This document shows, one piece after another, positions 18,405 through 31,165 of a DNA stretch of 44,682 nucleotides; positions within the stretch are counted from its first letter, which is position 1, and each line of letters opens with the position of its first letter. The notes under the pieces are model-generated. The model was not told the DNA's origin. It ran no database searches and saw only the letters and a list, made by a program, of their open reading frames with translations. Origin of the DNA: Folioceros fuciformis (Eukaryota; Anthocerotophyta; Anthocerotopsida; Anthocerotales); the NCBI GenBank assembly GCA_049999805.1, contig JBNGIO010005753.1, positions 1 through 44,682 of the forward strand, written 5' to 3'. The translations under genes were made by a program, and so were the position numbers.

Positions 18405-21400
18405 ATGGCTACCTCGCTGAGCGCGCAGTTGCAAGTGTTGGCCCCTACCCATGGCCAGCCAACCAAGCAGCGGAACGGGACCCGTCCCTCGCTGTTTTTC
18501 GATCCCGTTCAGGCTGCTGACACTGACTTACAGACAATCTTCTCTATTGCTCTAGAAGGTCAGAGCACTCGGTTGTGAATGCTCGCAGTTTGATTTGCAA
18601 CGGCCCTTTCTCACACCCTTGTTGTGGCGCAGCTCTGGAGAAATTAGTAGAATATGATGGTCAGTTTGAGGGCTATCGAAAGACTCTGTTCAGCCCTCAA
18701 AGTTGTTACACTGACAGAGAAGTTCAGGGAAGGGAGTTCAATTTGAAGCTGGACAAGTCTATATCAGAGTACCTCCGATTGCTGTCAGGCTACTTGATGC
18801 TTGAACCAGCTCCGCGGACTTTGGAGTATCTTATCAGGCGTTACAAGTGTGTACCGTCTCTAACCTGAATTCTTCCTTGTCCAGTGGTGTTTGTTTTATG
18901 TTTGCTGGCTGGTTGTGGAACTAACACGACTATTTGGGACTTTTGTTGGGTGACTGAAGTGTCCACGTTCGTAATGTGGATCAAGTAATGGCTTGCGTTC
19001 TCCCCTTTCATGAGACGCGTCTTTTTGTGGAAACCGTCAAGCTGCTGGAGATTCAGTGAGTGTTAATGTTGCAATCTTGGAGAAGAGACTTTGGGAGTGG
19101 CACATATATGTTCTGATGGTCTCATGAATGTTCGGCACATGCTTGCTGTTTGCATCCTTGCAGGGGCAGTAAGTGGAGTTTTTTAGCGGGGGTGCAGAGT
19201 AGTGGAGCACCACCTCCTCGGCAAGCTCTTGTGGAGCGGTGCTCTAAGGACCTGGCTTTATTGGATTCAGTTGTTGACGTGGTATGCTTCACGCCTCTTT
19301 TCACTTCCCCGTGCACCTGGGAGGATGTGACTTGGATGCATCTGAACCTATGTTGTTACATTCTTGCCTGCACATCTGCAGGCTATTCTTGAGTCTCATT
19401 CAGCCAAGTCTCGGAGTTTAATCACCTTCAGTATTGTCTTCATCACTGAAATCTTGGTGGCAGTGCCCATCATAACTTCGGAATTGGTGAATCGAATTGT
19501 GCAACTCCTCTTGCACAGCTTCAAAGCGGGTGTGCACGAGGACTTCCAGGTCTGTTCATGATGTTTTGCCATGGAATTTGGCTAATACGGTTATGACCTG
19601 TAGAGACCTTGGATGTCAGCTGCAAGAGTAGCAGGGAAGGTTTAATCTTGAAGGTCATGTCAATGCCTCGCAGATTGGAGCCATGATGATAATGTGTACC
19701 CTTGCGAGCAAATCTAGTCTGTCACCAGATCTGGTCACCACCCTTTTCGAGTTGATTGCGAAAAGGATACAGATAAAGAAGGATGTAGGGAGCTCTCTAC
19801 TTCAGCTTTCCATCAGGGTGTTAGTTGTATTCACTCAGGTGACGTCCTCCTTCAATTCTTTTCTTGTGTCCGTCTGTTGGAACTGAGGGATAGGCCTGCA
19901 GAGTGGTGGTGATTTCAACTCATGGGCAGCCTTGTTCAGTTCTTTGTTCCATGTCAGATTCGTGAACTGAGAGTGTTCCTCCTTGCAGACACAAGCTATA
20001 ACGCAACTACCTCTCAAGGCCTTCAAGTTTATCGTCAAAGTGGAGTACGCACCACTATTACTGTTTTCAGTCACTGTCACACTTCATTCCTGTGTGTTCG
20101 CAATGGATACTGTATTCTGACTGTGGATCTCTGTGTGTTGACATCAGAGGTTTGCCAGCTACTCTGGTTGAACTTGGACAGAGTTTCGAAATTAGAACAT
20201 TCACATCGCTGTTGCTCAACTCTTTAGTGGACCATTGGTGAGGGCCTTGCTAAGATTCGGACTGAAGTCTACTGGTTTGGTGCATGGGAATTCAGCTGTT
20301 CTCTCTTTGCCTCGTCACCGTGTTGACATTGTGTATGCACGTTTTGTCTAAAGCATGGCACATGAACATTATGAAAATTTGCTCTTGGAAGTAATTAAAG
20401 CGGTTCCTATTGAAGATGAAGTTGTCTCATTAGTATCCCGGCTAGTGGGCCGAATTTCTGAGGAGCAGGCAATGGCTGATTCTGGAACTGCTGAAGACCT
20501 GGGACCTGGTCAACGGAAAGCAAGTTCGTTTTCATATCCTGACTCCATCTGTTTTGTTTCCATGATATTGGAAGATTTTGATCTGATCCGCTATGTATAG
20601 GCATGCAGCGTGGCTTGCATGAAGAACCTGCCGAATATTCTGCATAGTGAAATGCGTGGACATTTGTTGCTGCAGAGAGTGTGGTCACAAGACTGCTCCA
20701 GACTATCGATCATCAGTATCCCAAGCAGATGGATACAGCTGTTAGCGCAGTTCTACAACAGTATCAGGAAAAGGTCAGTGTAGTTTACCACTGTTCTGTT
20801 TCTCTGTTGAAGTCGGGTACTGACAGTGAGCTTGCTCAGAAGGGGAATACATCTTCAGTTTTTTACTTTCTGCGGGAAGTTCTTCATGGAAGTTTGCACG
20901 CCCCACTAGCAGAGACGCAAACAAGTTTGCTGCTGTCCCTTGAGCATCCTAATGTGAGTTTTTGTTTGAGTGTTAGGTAATTACAGATGGTTGCCGTTCA
21001 AAATGCTTGTATTGAATCTCTTGTTTCACAGGCACGGATACGACAGGCTGCTGTGGAAAACTTGTCACATGTAGTAGCGAAAAACGCAGAGTCTGAGGAC
21101 GTGGAGGTAATTGCATTCTTACTCCGCTTTGCTTGTTTCTGAATTGCACATAGTTTGGTGTTGTTGAGCATTAGCTCTCAGACCAGACAAAAGTGGCTAC
21201 AGTACTTCGTGTATGAATGAGGAATCTTCAAGGGCAAGTTTGCGTTTTTCAGCAGCTGTTTATGTGTCTTGTTTGAACTGCAGATGTCAGCAGTTGTTCG
21301 GGATGTGCTCTTAAAAAGAATTCTGGATGATGACTTCGGTGTGACATACGCTGTACTTAACATCAAGGATTTGGTTAAGTTTCTGCTGCCCCAAAATTCT

Positions 21401-21668
21401 TTTGAGGCTCTAGGAGCATTGCTGAACAAATGTAAGGCTTTTTATAGAGAGAGATGATTGCATATGTTTTCCAAAATTTTCGCGTAATTCATGTTGGCCT
21501 CCATCGTTTCTGACCTCTGAAACTTCAGGCAGGAAAAATATGGACGGAAAAACAAAGTCTGTCGCGAGAATTGCCATTGAATTGGCTGGTGACGTGGCTA
21601 AGCGGAATCCAGATTACTTGGAGGGTGTCGCCCTTATGCTTTTGAATTATTTACTCATTCTGCCCAAG
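18405..21668 (+). other. UTP10 exons 1-14 (exon map)
   Basis: Exons inferred from GT-AG borders and frame continuity: 18405-18558, 18633-18846, 18960-19055, 19164-19281, 19382-19549, 19674-19838, 19989-20044, 20148-20237, 20354-20508, 20676-20773, 20840-20953, 21032-21106, 21284-21431 and 21529-21668. Landmarks are GSKWSFLAGVQSSGAPPPR in exon 4, KAFKFIVKVEG across exons 7-8, and RILDDDFGVTYAVLNIKDLV in exon 13. This part corresponds to the U3snoRNP10 N-terminal domain and the first HEAT repeats. Exon 2-3 phase gives Asn where Lys is usual (RRYN). Confidence 0.85.
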
Positions 21669-24600
21669 GTTCTGCATTCCACTCCCCATGAGTTCCGTGC
21701 TCTGACAGCTGATGTTTTCGTGCAACAGAAGATGTGCTGATGTGTCGTTTTGTGCAATGGTATGGCATTCTTAACTAAACTAGCAGATAAAGATGAAACT
21801 GTACTTGATGGACTAGTGCAGACTTGGAGGCTACACTGGATCGCATTCACAGTTTGTCAGCAGTTGTCATATCCTTTGTTCAATGGTTTAGCAAGTATCA
21901 ATGCTCCACCTCCAGAAGCTTATGATGATGGCATGAGCGCTAAGACTAGAAAGGTAGATCACGATCCATATTGCACTCATGAAGGTCCTAGATTCATAGT
22001 GATTACAGCTTCAATAGTTTTTCTGTGGTAACTGATACAATTTCAATGGTTCTCACTGAAAATGTGCTCTATGCGAATCAGCAAAAGCGGAGGGCTTGGC
22101 TGTCTTCTATCAACAGTGAGATTGTTCGGGCTGTTTCAACTTCTTTTTTGACCGACGTGTCTCTATTCCTACCACTTCTGGCTAAATCTATCAAGGAGGA
22201 GCACTCAAGGGGACTAGTGCTGCTTGTTCTGCTTCAGTCTTTTTCTACCGAAAGGAGTGGTATACTTCAGCACTTTGCTGGAAGTAGTTTAGCGACTGTC
22301 TTCGTCCTGCGATTTGCAGTCTGATTTGCCTTGGCCTTTTTTTAGGCGGAATGAGGGCAGCATTGGAGGATTATTTCTGTGTTGTAAAGCAGGAATGGGA
22401 AGCTTTCATTTTGAACAACCATATTGATAAACTTCAAATTCCTCAGGTATTTACTCTCTGATGCTCGGTACAGGTGAAATTATTTGTGTTATGTCTGCTT
22501 TGTCCTCGTCCAACCATCTCATAGCCTGATCATTGGCAGATAGACTACCAGAATTGGGATTTGGGAGAATCTTCCGAGTTCTATTGCAATTTGGAGACAA
22601 CACCACATAGAGCGTATTATGAGCTGCTGCTTCGTATCTTGTACAAGCTGACGTTTCATGCTTTTGGAAATAGCGTGCTTGAACTCAAGGTAGTCTAAAT
22701 GTGGATTGATCTGGTAAATCCTGCTTGGATCAGTGATGGAGCCTTACCCTGTGGTTGTGGTTCTAGAATCAAAAGTCAGATGATGCACAGAGCATCACCG
22801 TCGACCTCTTTGTGCTCCTTGCGGGTTCATCATCTCCTGAAGCTTTTGAGCCCCATATGTCTCTTGTCACAAACGAGCTCTCGGGAAGGCTGTTCAGCTT
22901 CTTGTCCGGATTCTTCGCACAGGATGGTATGTTCATCATTTATACGTTCTTTGTTAAGGCATAACTCGCTCGAGAGATAGAAATGTGGATCTGTTATGTG
23001 ATCTACCAGGTCACTGTGTGGGTGGCTTAAAATTGGCTGAATTGATTTGTGGTTGGTGGCAGGTTCTTCGGTTCCGGCATTGGTGCAAACTCGAGCACTT
23101 GACCTTTTTGCTTCGTCTGTCACGAGAACGTCTACGATGCCATGTTGTGAGTCTGAAGTGCAAGAAAGGTTGGAAGGTACTGACGTACTGATGGCTTGGC
23201 CTGCGCTCCTGGTAGCTCTAACGAGCAATCGGAAGGTAATCATGGTGGCAGCATGTTGTTTCTGGTTCTTTAGTTTAAACTTTTTTCTTTGATGCTGAAA
23301 GGTTATTTCATTTGCTACTTGTGCAGGCGGTTCGTAAGGGCGCACTTGAGAGTCTCAAGCAGTTACATTCATGGGCTGGAAATGAGGGAAAGCATTTGGC
23401 ACGCGGACTAGGTACAAGTTACTACGAAGGTTTCTTGTTAACCAGTTTTATAATACAAAAGGCTACGATTTTTACTTTTCTGACTGTCTCCCCTCCTAGG
23501 CAATCAGCAAGGAGTTCCAAAATTATCAGCGAAGCTTTTCGTCCGTTTTCTGGGAGTGTTGATAGCTCAAGAAAAACTGTTCCTGGCCGATGGAACCCAT
23601 CTCACAGCCTTCTTCGTTCACTCTCTCAGCGACGCACCAAGGGATTCCCTGACGATTCCTCCCACTCCACTGGTGGAAAGGTATTCATTGCTCATCCGAA
23701 ATTGTATGCTGATCTGAAAGTCTTGCGAACGACTGGATCTGGTATGCAAATTACGAAATTGGGGATGCACTCCGACTGACATGGAATTATGGTTTGCGAA
23801 GGTTTGACAACAAATCTCAGAAGGCCATTGTCATGTATCTAGCAGCTTCTGCGCAGCTCATGAGTTCCCATCCTCAGGTATAGCAGCTTTCCCTTTTTTG
23901 GGATTCTGTGTGGTCCAGCTGGACTTTGCTGCTGCCTTGGTCATGTTTGTTGCTTGCTTAAGTAAGGTCTCTATCTGACTTTCTGATGTGATGCAGAGAG
24001 TGCTGCTGTCATCCCTCTTAGATGTGGGACATAATGTGGAACTTGCTGTCGCAACTGGAGGTCTGCTTTCACAGTTATTACAAAAACGGCGACGGGGTCA
24101 TCTGAGTTACAGCACTTCAGTTGGTCAAAAGACAACAAATGCAGATCTACAACTTATCACTCTTCTCCTTCGTGTATGACGTCATCCACATGACTGCCTT
24201 GCTGAATATTTGCAACTATGGTTATATCGGTGCCTCTATGCTAACACTTCGTCTCTCTTAACCGTAGGTGTATACACCGCATGTGGCTGCTGCAGTGAGT
24301 TCAGCGTCGGGCAAAGAGGACTATCCAACCCTTGCTGGGTTTTTCGAGGCTGTGACAGTAGGTGTCCGACCTTTTGAAGAGGATGGCTGGCACTCGAATG
24401 TTTCTTGTTAACAAAAAATCCGCTCTTCTTGTCAGGTGGAAGGGGGTTCTTTAAATGACCCTGCAGTAGAGCAACCTTGCATTGCTGCTATTGGATGTGT
24501 GACGCCGGATTTCTTCAGAGCACTAGATGAATCGGCGCAAGTATGTTACAGAAGCCCTGCATGTCCGTTTATGCAAGGTCGTTTTTACAACACTATATTT

Positions 24601-27600
24601 TTTGCTGAAATATCTTCTGTGGTCATCAGGATTCTGTGTTCCAAACACTACTGTCTCTCAGTACAGTTGATTCTGTAGCCATTCGGACAGCATCCCGAGG
24701 AGCTATCTGGAAACTAGATGTACGCTGTCTGACTTTAACAGGTCTCCTGTGGGAATTTCATGTAGTTTGTTGTCCGTGCTATTGGACTCATGGCATGGGT
24801 GGCTCCTTACAGGTCACTGTGAAATGTTTGTCCAAGCACGCATACTACATTGTTGGTGATCAGGTGTCAAAGACTAAGCGTAAAAGGGCAAAGCGTAGAC
24901 CAGGGGATTGTAGCCAGCAAGAAGCTGCCGGAAGTGCAGCCTGGCCTAAACCTGGATTGTTTGTGGCGACTGCTTCTGCCCTGTTGGAGTTTCTCTTTGG
25001 AATGCCAAGCGGGCCTGATAGGTTGATAATCTTCTAGCGAAACCAGCCACTAGCCATTGCTATAATGATCTCAGAAGGCTGATGGAACAGGATTGCTATT
25101 TCTGTTAGTTGCCTGTATGGCATGATTGTGCTTGCAACAGGTGTGCAGGAATAACGTCTTTGTATTGTAATATGCAGGCACGTGCTCCTTGATCCACTTT
25201 TTCTGCTGCTCGGTGAGATAATTACAGAAAAGTGGCCTCCGAGTGATGAATCGGGCGAAGAAGTGGGGGCTGATTCTGCAGCAGAAGACAAGACAGAAGG
25301 ATCTATCATGTCAAGCGTGACTTACGTTGAGCAACTGACAATTATGACACTGGGAAAAATTACTTGCGAGCTTGCGGACAGCCTCAAAGTAAGCTGTGAA
25401 ATTTTTATATGATTTTTACTTGATGCTGTCATTGCAATGTCTTGTAATGAATCGAACGTAAATCTGACTGAATCTTGGCACCAGGACGGAGAGATGTCAT
25501 CAAGATACGATGTAGACCTTATAGTGGACTGTGTCAGCAGAGCTATTGATCCAGTTACGAGAAATCATGCTCTGGCGTTACTGACTGCAGCTGGGAAGTT
25601 GTATCCTCACAGAGTGCTCAGCCATATGATTGACATTGTTTCTGTGATTGGTACATCAGTTGTCACTCAGGTCGGTACTCGGAACTTGATTACTCTTGGT
25701 TGTTATGCTCGCTGCTCATCTCGTCTGCTGCACTGGCATTGGCATTCTCATCACTCTCCGACACTGTCTGTTCCATGGCAGGATGTTACACATTCACATG
25801 AAGTGGTCCATGAAATGCTTGCGACAATTGTTCCAGTTTGGCTTGAGAGCACACAAAGGCCAACTGAGCTTTTTCAGGTCCATTTTGTTGTTGAGCATTA
25901 CTTTCTACTCTGATGGTATGCTTGAGTAAATTGGATCCTCTTTTTGTAGTTTGATGTTCACAGTAGTGTGTTTGCTGCTGTCTGTAGGTGTTTGTTAGTG
26001 CTTTACCACGGGTGCCCACTCATCGCCGCCTTGCGTTAGTTACTAACTTGCTGAGGTACACGTCACAGCTGTGACACCCAAAACTGTTGACGCCTTCAAG
26101 GACCTTAGCGCTATTGCAATTTTTTACGAACATGTTCTGTTGTTATCCTTTGGCTTCTGATAACACTGGGCTGTCCTAAAATTGGCTTACTGTAGGGTTA
26201 TCAAGGTGGAATATGGGTTGAACATCTTTCTTTGGTTACTGGTTCAAGATTTTGTCAGTGCCTCAGCGCTGACCAACGGAGGGAAGCAGAATGAATCACA
26301 AGCAGAAAGTTGGCAATTGAGATTTGCTGCAGAGATCTGTGAGCAGTATGATGTGTTTGTACAGCTGCCAGCTCTTGTGAGGCTACTGGAGTTGTCCCGA
26401 GCCCACGCTGGTGGTGAGAAAATACAAGCAGAAGACTCTAAATCCAAGGCTGCGGAGTTTTGGACATTGCAGCAAACGGCATTAAATCTAGTGGTAGAGC
26501 GACTGCGTGTATCATATTTTCTTCTGTCTGACAATGAAGGCTCATTACAGGTGTGTACCTCTTTTGAATGTGCTTCTTCATTCCTTGAATGTCAAACTGA
26601 TAAGCAGCACTGCACTTTATGTCAGATGAATGTCCCGGTTATTGTGTTATGATCACGCATTCGTGCAACATCTGGAATGCTTGTGCAGGATGCATATGCT
26701 GGACTCCTGGAGCAGGTCCTGCTTCAGTTGCAGTTGGCTGGTAGCTCTGCAGCAATTGCCTTGCATAGTCATAAGCTCAGAAAGAAAGCGCAAGATTCAG
26801 CCTACGTGCTTTTGGATCTTCTTATTGGCTTCATGGCACCCCCTGTTTTTACAAAGAGCATGGCCTCCCTCTTGAAGCATCCTGACACACGAATCCGTCG
26901 CAAGGTAATGGGTTTGCTCTTCAGCTGGATTGGGGTCTCGTCATCCATGCCAGGGCAGTTTTCTTTAAGTTGTAAACCTTTTTTGCAGGTTTTGCGGCTG
27001 TTCACAGCAAAAATGGCTCATCAACTTCAGAAGGGCGGTGACTTGGGTAAAAAAGGCAAAGCTATAAAGGATAAAGGCACTATAACGGAGGTGTGTGATC
27101 TGAAGGACAGTAAGCTTCACAGGACGATGGTCACAGAGATTATGGGGGTGGTTTCTGACACAGGAGAGGAGACATCTCTAAGCACTAAGCATGCTGCCGT
27201 TCTGGCACTTGACATGTACACACAGATATATCAGGGCACCTCCCTTGACGTCTTTCTGTCGTGCTTGCCGACATTGGCTTCACAGTTCAACATGACCAGC
27301 CAGTCAATAGCGCCTGCCGCTGTGAAATGTGTGGCATCCATTTTCAGGTTGCTCGGAGCTCAGGCGATTCCTGCTCTCCCAGATACATTGAAAGAGCTCT
27401 TCAAAGTATCCCAGGATTTGCAAGCTAAGGCAATGGAGAACTATGAGACCAACAGCAGTGACGGTGTTTTCAAGATATGCGTAGCCATCCTCGAAGCATT
27501 TCAGGCTCTCGTTGAGAAGCTGCCTTTCTACTTGGGTCCGTATCTTGCAGATATTGTGGGGGTTGTATTGTTGCAGGAAAGTTTCATAAGGTCACCAAAC

Positions 27601-29198
27601 GTGGAAGTTGCAGAACGTGCCAAAGCTTTGAGGAGTCTACTTCCAGATAAAGTACCGGTAATGAAAAATGCCTCTTGATCCCGTTGTTGTATTGCGGCAC
27701 ATGTGAGGAGAAGGGCGTGTTTGTGTTTCTGACAGCGATGGTATGGAATTACGTGGGCAGGCTCGGCTGTTACTGGATCCCCTGATCAGTTCATACGAAA
27801 AGGCTATACTTGCTGGGGAAGTGTCCACTTCGGGCCTTTTCCAGATGGTTGCTCAATTGGCGTCCAAATTGGACAAGGAATCACTAGCCTTGTACCATGT
27901 CAAGATATTCAATCTTTGCATTACAGGCTTGGATTTGCGCCGAAGGGTGCCTTCAACATTTTCATCCATCAACAACGTGGAAGCTGACGTGGTGAGGGCG
28001 CTTGTGGCTCTTGTAATGAAGCTGGGGGAGAGCACGTTTAGACCACTGTTCGTCAGGACTATGGAGTGGGCAAACAGTATATCAGGTGACGGCGAAGGGG
28101 ATGGCACGGGGTACAATGTGTATCGGAGCATTTCTTTCTTCAGACTGGTGAACGAACTAGCTGACAAGCTCAGGTTCGAACTAATGGCCATCCCCCAGTT
28201 CGGATGCGCTTGAGTAAAAGTCTGTGATGTTTATGATTATTCCTCTTGTAAAGACTGTTGCTGAGCTTTGTTGCGTTAGCATCTCTGGAGTCAGGGAGCT
28301 CACTTGACCTTTTGTTGCAGGTCTGTGTTTGTCCCGTACTTCAAATACTTCCTGGACGGATGTGTCCACCACCTCAATCTTGGCAAGCAGGCGGAGGAGC
28401 AGGAGGCACCAAAGGCAAAGAAGAGACGGAAACAAGAGTCTCCTGCGACTCTGTCACCTTCTGAATGGCACGTTAGAGTGCTGGTGGTTCGATCGCTCCA
28501 GAAGTGTTTTCTCTATGATACTGTATCGTTTTTGGATGCCGCAAGGTTTCAGGTAGCTCCCACCTCTGGCCTAGTTATGTCATTTCAGAAATACTGGAGT
28601 ATACGCGGCTTGGCGTGGCGTGGTGCATCCATCACTCACTGCGTCATGTCGTTTACAGCTCCTGCTCAAGCCTTTGGTAGCGCAACTGGGAGTGGTAGCT
28701 CCCAGAAGTGCGTCGGACAATTCAGATGATGGAGATGGATGCTCCCTTCAGGGGCTTGAGATGCCTACGGAGAAGGAAATGGATGAAGTGGTGGTATCTT
28801 GCTTAGGTCAAATGGCGTTGGCAGCTGGGACGGACCTGGTTTGGCAGCAACTGAACCATGAGGTATGACGGCGGTCTCCTTCATTGCCGACCACCATGCC
28901 TGTCGCTTTCTTCCTTCGGCACTCTGTGTCTGGTTTTTCAGCTTTCGTGCTGTTTGTGCCGCAGGTTCTGATGAAAACCCGTAGCGATGACGTGCGCACG
29001 CGTCTGCTGGCGCTGGAAGTGATCAAGTTCTTGGTACAACGGTTGCGGGAGGAATATCTGGTGCTGCTCCCCGAGACGATCCAATTTCTGGCCGAGCTTC
29101 TAGAAGACAGCCAGCTTACGGTGGTCGCCCAGGCTCAGGAGCTGGTGAAGCTGCTGGAGGAGCTGAGCGGCGAAGACCTGAAACAGCATTTGTGCTAA
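18405..29198 (+). CDS. UTP10/HEATR1 homologue, U3 snoRNP-associated HEAT-repeat protein (about 39-40 exons)
   Basis: The product is the very large HEAT-repeat subunit of the t-UTP/UtpA complex. This complex binds the 5' ETS of nascent pre-rRNA in the nucleolus and is needed for rDNA transcription and 18S processing. The start ATG is at 18405 (MATSLSAQLQVLAP). Exons 1-3 carry the diagnostic N-terminus (RPSLFFDPVQAADTDLQTIF, SEYLRLLSGYL, TLEYLIRRY, VLPFHETRLFVETVKLLEI). The last exons carry the BP28CT-type region and the family C-terminus (EEYLVLLPETIQFLAELLED, ending EDLKQHLC then TAA at 29196). The HEAT repeats between lack simple motifs. Spliced length is roughly 2,150-2,200 aa, as expected for the family. 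Except for 21669-21991, every junction is GT-AG and in phase. It is expected to be constitutive and tied to growth. No stop or frameshift was seen. Confidence 0.95.
21669..22283 (+). other. UTP10 exons 15-16, borders partly unresolved
   Basis: Coding is clear from about 21850 (QLSYPLFNGLASINAP) to 21953. It is clear again up to 22283 (TDTISMVLTENVLYANQQ, SLFLPLLAKSIKEEHSRG). The link from exon 14 is not certain. The only phase-matched join I find between the two coding blocks removes 38 bases (21954-21991), which is short for a plant intron. The piece between 21669 and ~21850 may contain one or two exons or an assembly error. Confidence 0.5.
22346..29198 (+). other. UTP10 exons 17-39 (exon map)
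   Basis: Exons: 22346-22446, 22540-22689, 22767-22926, 23063-23235, 23327-23411, 23500-23680, 23802-23877, 23997-24173, 24268-24357, 24436-24540, 24630-24719, 24864-25021, 25178-25388, 25485-25670, 25782-25877, 25988-26055, 26196-26550, 26689-26904, 26989-27657, 27761-28173, 28321-28552, 28659-28862 and 28965-29198. All lengths agree with frame continuity. Exon 30 (25485-25670) has the highly conserved DPVTRNHALALLTAAGKLYP segment. Exons at 27761-28552 hold the BP28CT domain (SVFVPYFKYFLDGCV) and a Lys/Arg-rich stretch (KAKKRRKQ) that may be a nuclear or nucleolar signal. Confidence 0.88.
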
Positions 29199-30600
29199 CG
29201 GGCGAAGCAATGCTAGGCCGTTCACGACCAATTTTGATCCGTAGGTGCGGGACCAGCGTTGTATTCTTCCAAAGCCCTCATGCATGTGTGTGAGAGGGTA
29301 GAGTAAAGCAAAGCTTAGCGGCCGCGTGGTCCGTGTGGTCAAACCAAGGTACCACACGTCTACGGGCTACAGCTGCTAGATGCGTGTCTGTGATGCATGC
29401 ACAGAAAGGTGGAGCAGACAGACAAGGTGGCAGGCAGGCATAGCGAGGTAGAGGAGCCTGTAGTGGGAGCTGACGCCAGTGCAGTACACGAAGGCCCAGA
29501 GCTGATTGCACGGGGAAGCTGAGAAACGGGGGAAAGCATGATGGGAAGGCTCTTCCTCGCAGTTGGCGCCTGGATGGTTGTCAGAAAAGGATGCACTACA
29601 GCGCCAGTCGTAACGGGCCGGGCCCGGAACCCGTCTGCTCCAGTGCTTGCCACTAGCACCTGGTTGTATGGCCTGTACAAAGACGTCCGGGGTTTTGCCC
29701 GGCCAGAGTCGACTTTTGCTCAGGCCAGAGCAGGACATGGACTCTGTGGACGAGATGTAGTCAGTGTCTAGCCCTGGATTCTGACTTGCACATTGTCCAT
29801 AGCTCATCGTCCAGGGCACGTTGCCGCTCCCTGACAAAGCGTGGGTACGCTGCTGGTCAGTCCACTGCGTTCGGCCTTGGCAGAGACTCGTCTGTTCGTG
29901 GTCCTGGGCGTGCTCCTGGGTGACTCCTTTGGACTGTATGTAGACTGAAGGTACCTCAGATGGTTTCCGGTTGGACAGACCGACGGCAGGTTTTGGTGCA
30001 GTTGCACTGCCCGCGGGATGCAAATTCTGCATTGTTAATTTTACACTAGCTTGGCCTATTTCGAAACATGAATCTTTTATGCCGCTTGTGGAAGGAACCG
30101 GCTCCCAAACGACATGTTTCGCACAGATCGTACTGTTCCCTGAGCATTCTTTGTTGCAGTAACGTGTAGTCTGTGGTGTAGGGGTGGATTGTTGTCCACT
30201 ATTTTGCTAGTTCACGTGCCCGGATGGCCCCAATCCTGGCGCCTGGCGCTTGTGGTGTTGGGATTTTGAGTTCGTGTTGTGGAGATGTGGAGTCCATGTG
30301 GTGTTGAGATTTGGGGTGTTGGTGGGGCTGGCACTCCATTCTATATGATGGTGATGTTGAGGATTTGAGAGAGTTGTGGTGTTGAGATTGTTGTGAGCAC
30401 GTAGGTGTTTAGGTCTATAGGTTTGCGGTGTGTTGGGATTTGATGCCCTGCGGTGGTGATGGGATTCACTCCCGCGCTGGTTACCTAAAAGCGAGAAAGC
30501 ATGGGGTAGTTTGAGAAGGAGACGAGAGCAGGACGATCCCACCCCAAACGTACATACGTGTATACATGCATGTAATGTACATATGTCCGGGAATGGATTA
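29199..30600. other. UTP10 3' flank, no further gene recognised
   Basis: The sequence following the stop is of balanced to GC-rich composition and should include the UTP10 3' UTR. There is no clear AATAAA close to the stop. Open frames on both strands here have no family resemblance and look fortuitous. The block 30240-30470 is TG-rich with repeated GTGTTG-type words. Confidence 0.5.
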
Positions 30601-31067
30601 TTATTAGATGCTCATAGCCGGTAGGTATGTCAGGGATGCAAGGGAAGGAGAAAATTTGTCCGCGAGGGGGAGGGATGGAAGCTGGCACCTGGGACCTCGG
30701 TGTGGTCACGGGGGTGGAACCTGGGAAGCACCTTCAACGTGTTGCCTTGCGGCACGAGCAGGGCCCCGGCTTTGGCAGCTTCCTGGAGCCCATGGGCCCG
30801 GCTGGGCAGTGCGCAGGCCAGGCCGCCCACTGCGCCAATCTGGAGCGGCCAATGACGGAAGGCAGAGTGGGCGAGAGTGAGAGACTCGAGACGCAGACGC
30901 CCTCGTTTCATCAGCTCCTGGGATGCTGTTATCCGGATGCCGGACCATAGCCGGCAATGGCATGGGATCGTCGGTCAGCCCCCGGGTTCGGACAAGCGCA
31001 CCGACACGTGGTGAGTGCGATGGGGAGTGCGGAATCGTCGGGATACGGGATTTTCCAGACGGGGACG

Positions 31068-31165
31068 CAGACGGAGACGGAGACGCAGACGCAGGTGCAG
31101 ACGCCCGAGCCCAAGCCCAAGCTCACGCCCACGCCCACGCCCAAGCTCACGCCCACGCCCACGCG
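31068..31165. repeat. Hexanucleotide tandem repeats (GACGCA/GACGGA then CCCACG/CCCAAG)
   Basis: Two adjoining imperfect hexamer arrays: GACGCA/GACGGA units up to about 31105, then CCCAAG, CTCACG and CCCACG units to about 31165. The 6-base period keeps all frames open and makes Thr/Glu, Pro/Thr and Ala/His repeats in translation, which explains the overlapping ORFs here. Confidence 0.8.

Noticed and set aside
18405-29198. First impression of an RRP12-type ribosome-biogenesis protein
   Set aside because: The N-terminal RPSLFFDP, LEYLIRRY and GAPPPR motifs and the C-terminal LVLLPETIQFLAELLED are those of UTP10/HEATR1, not of RRP12 (NUC173).
29376-30032. 218-codon minus-strand frame after UTP10
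   Set aside because: No domain, low-complexity composition, and other strands are equally open. It overlaps the probable 3' UTR.
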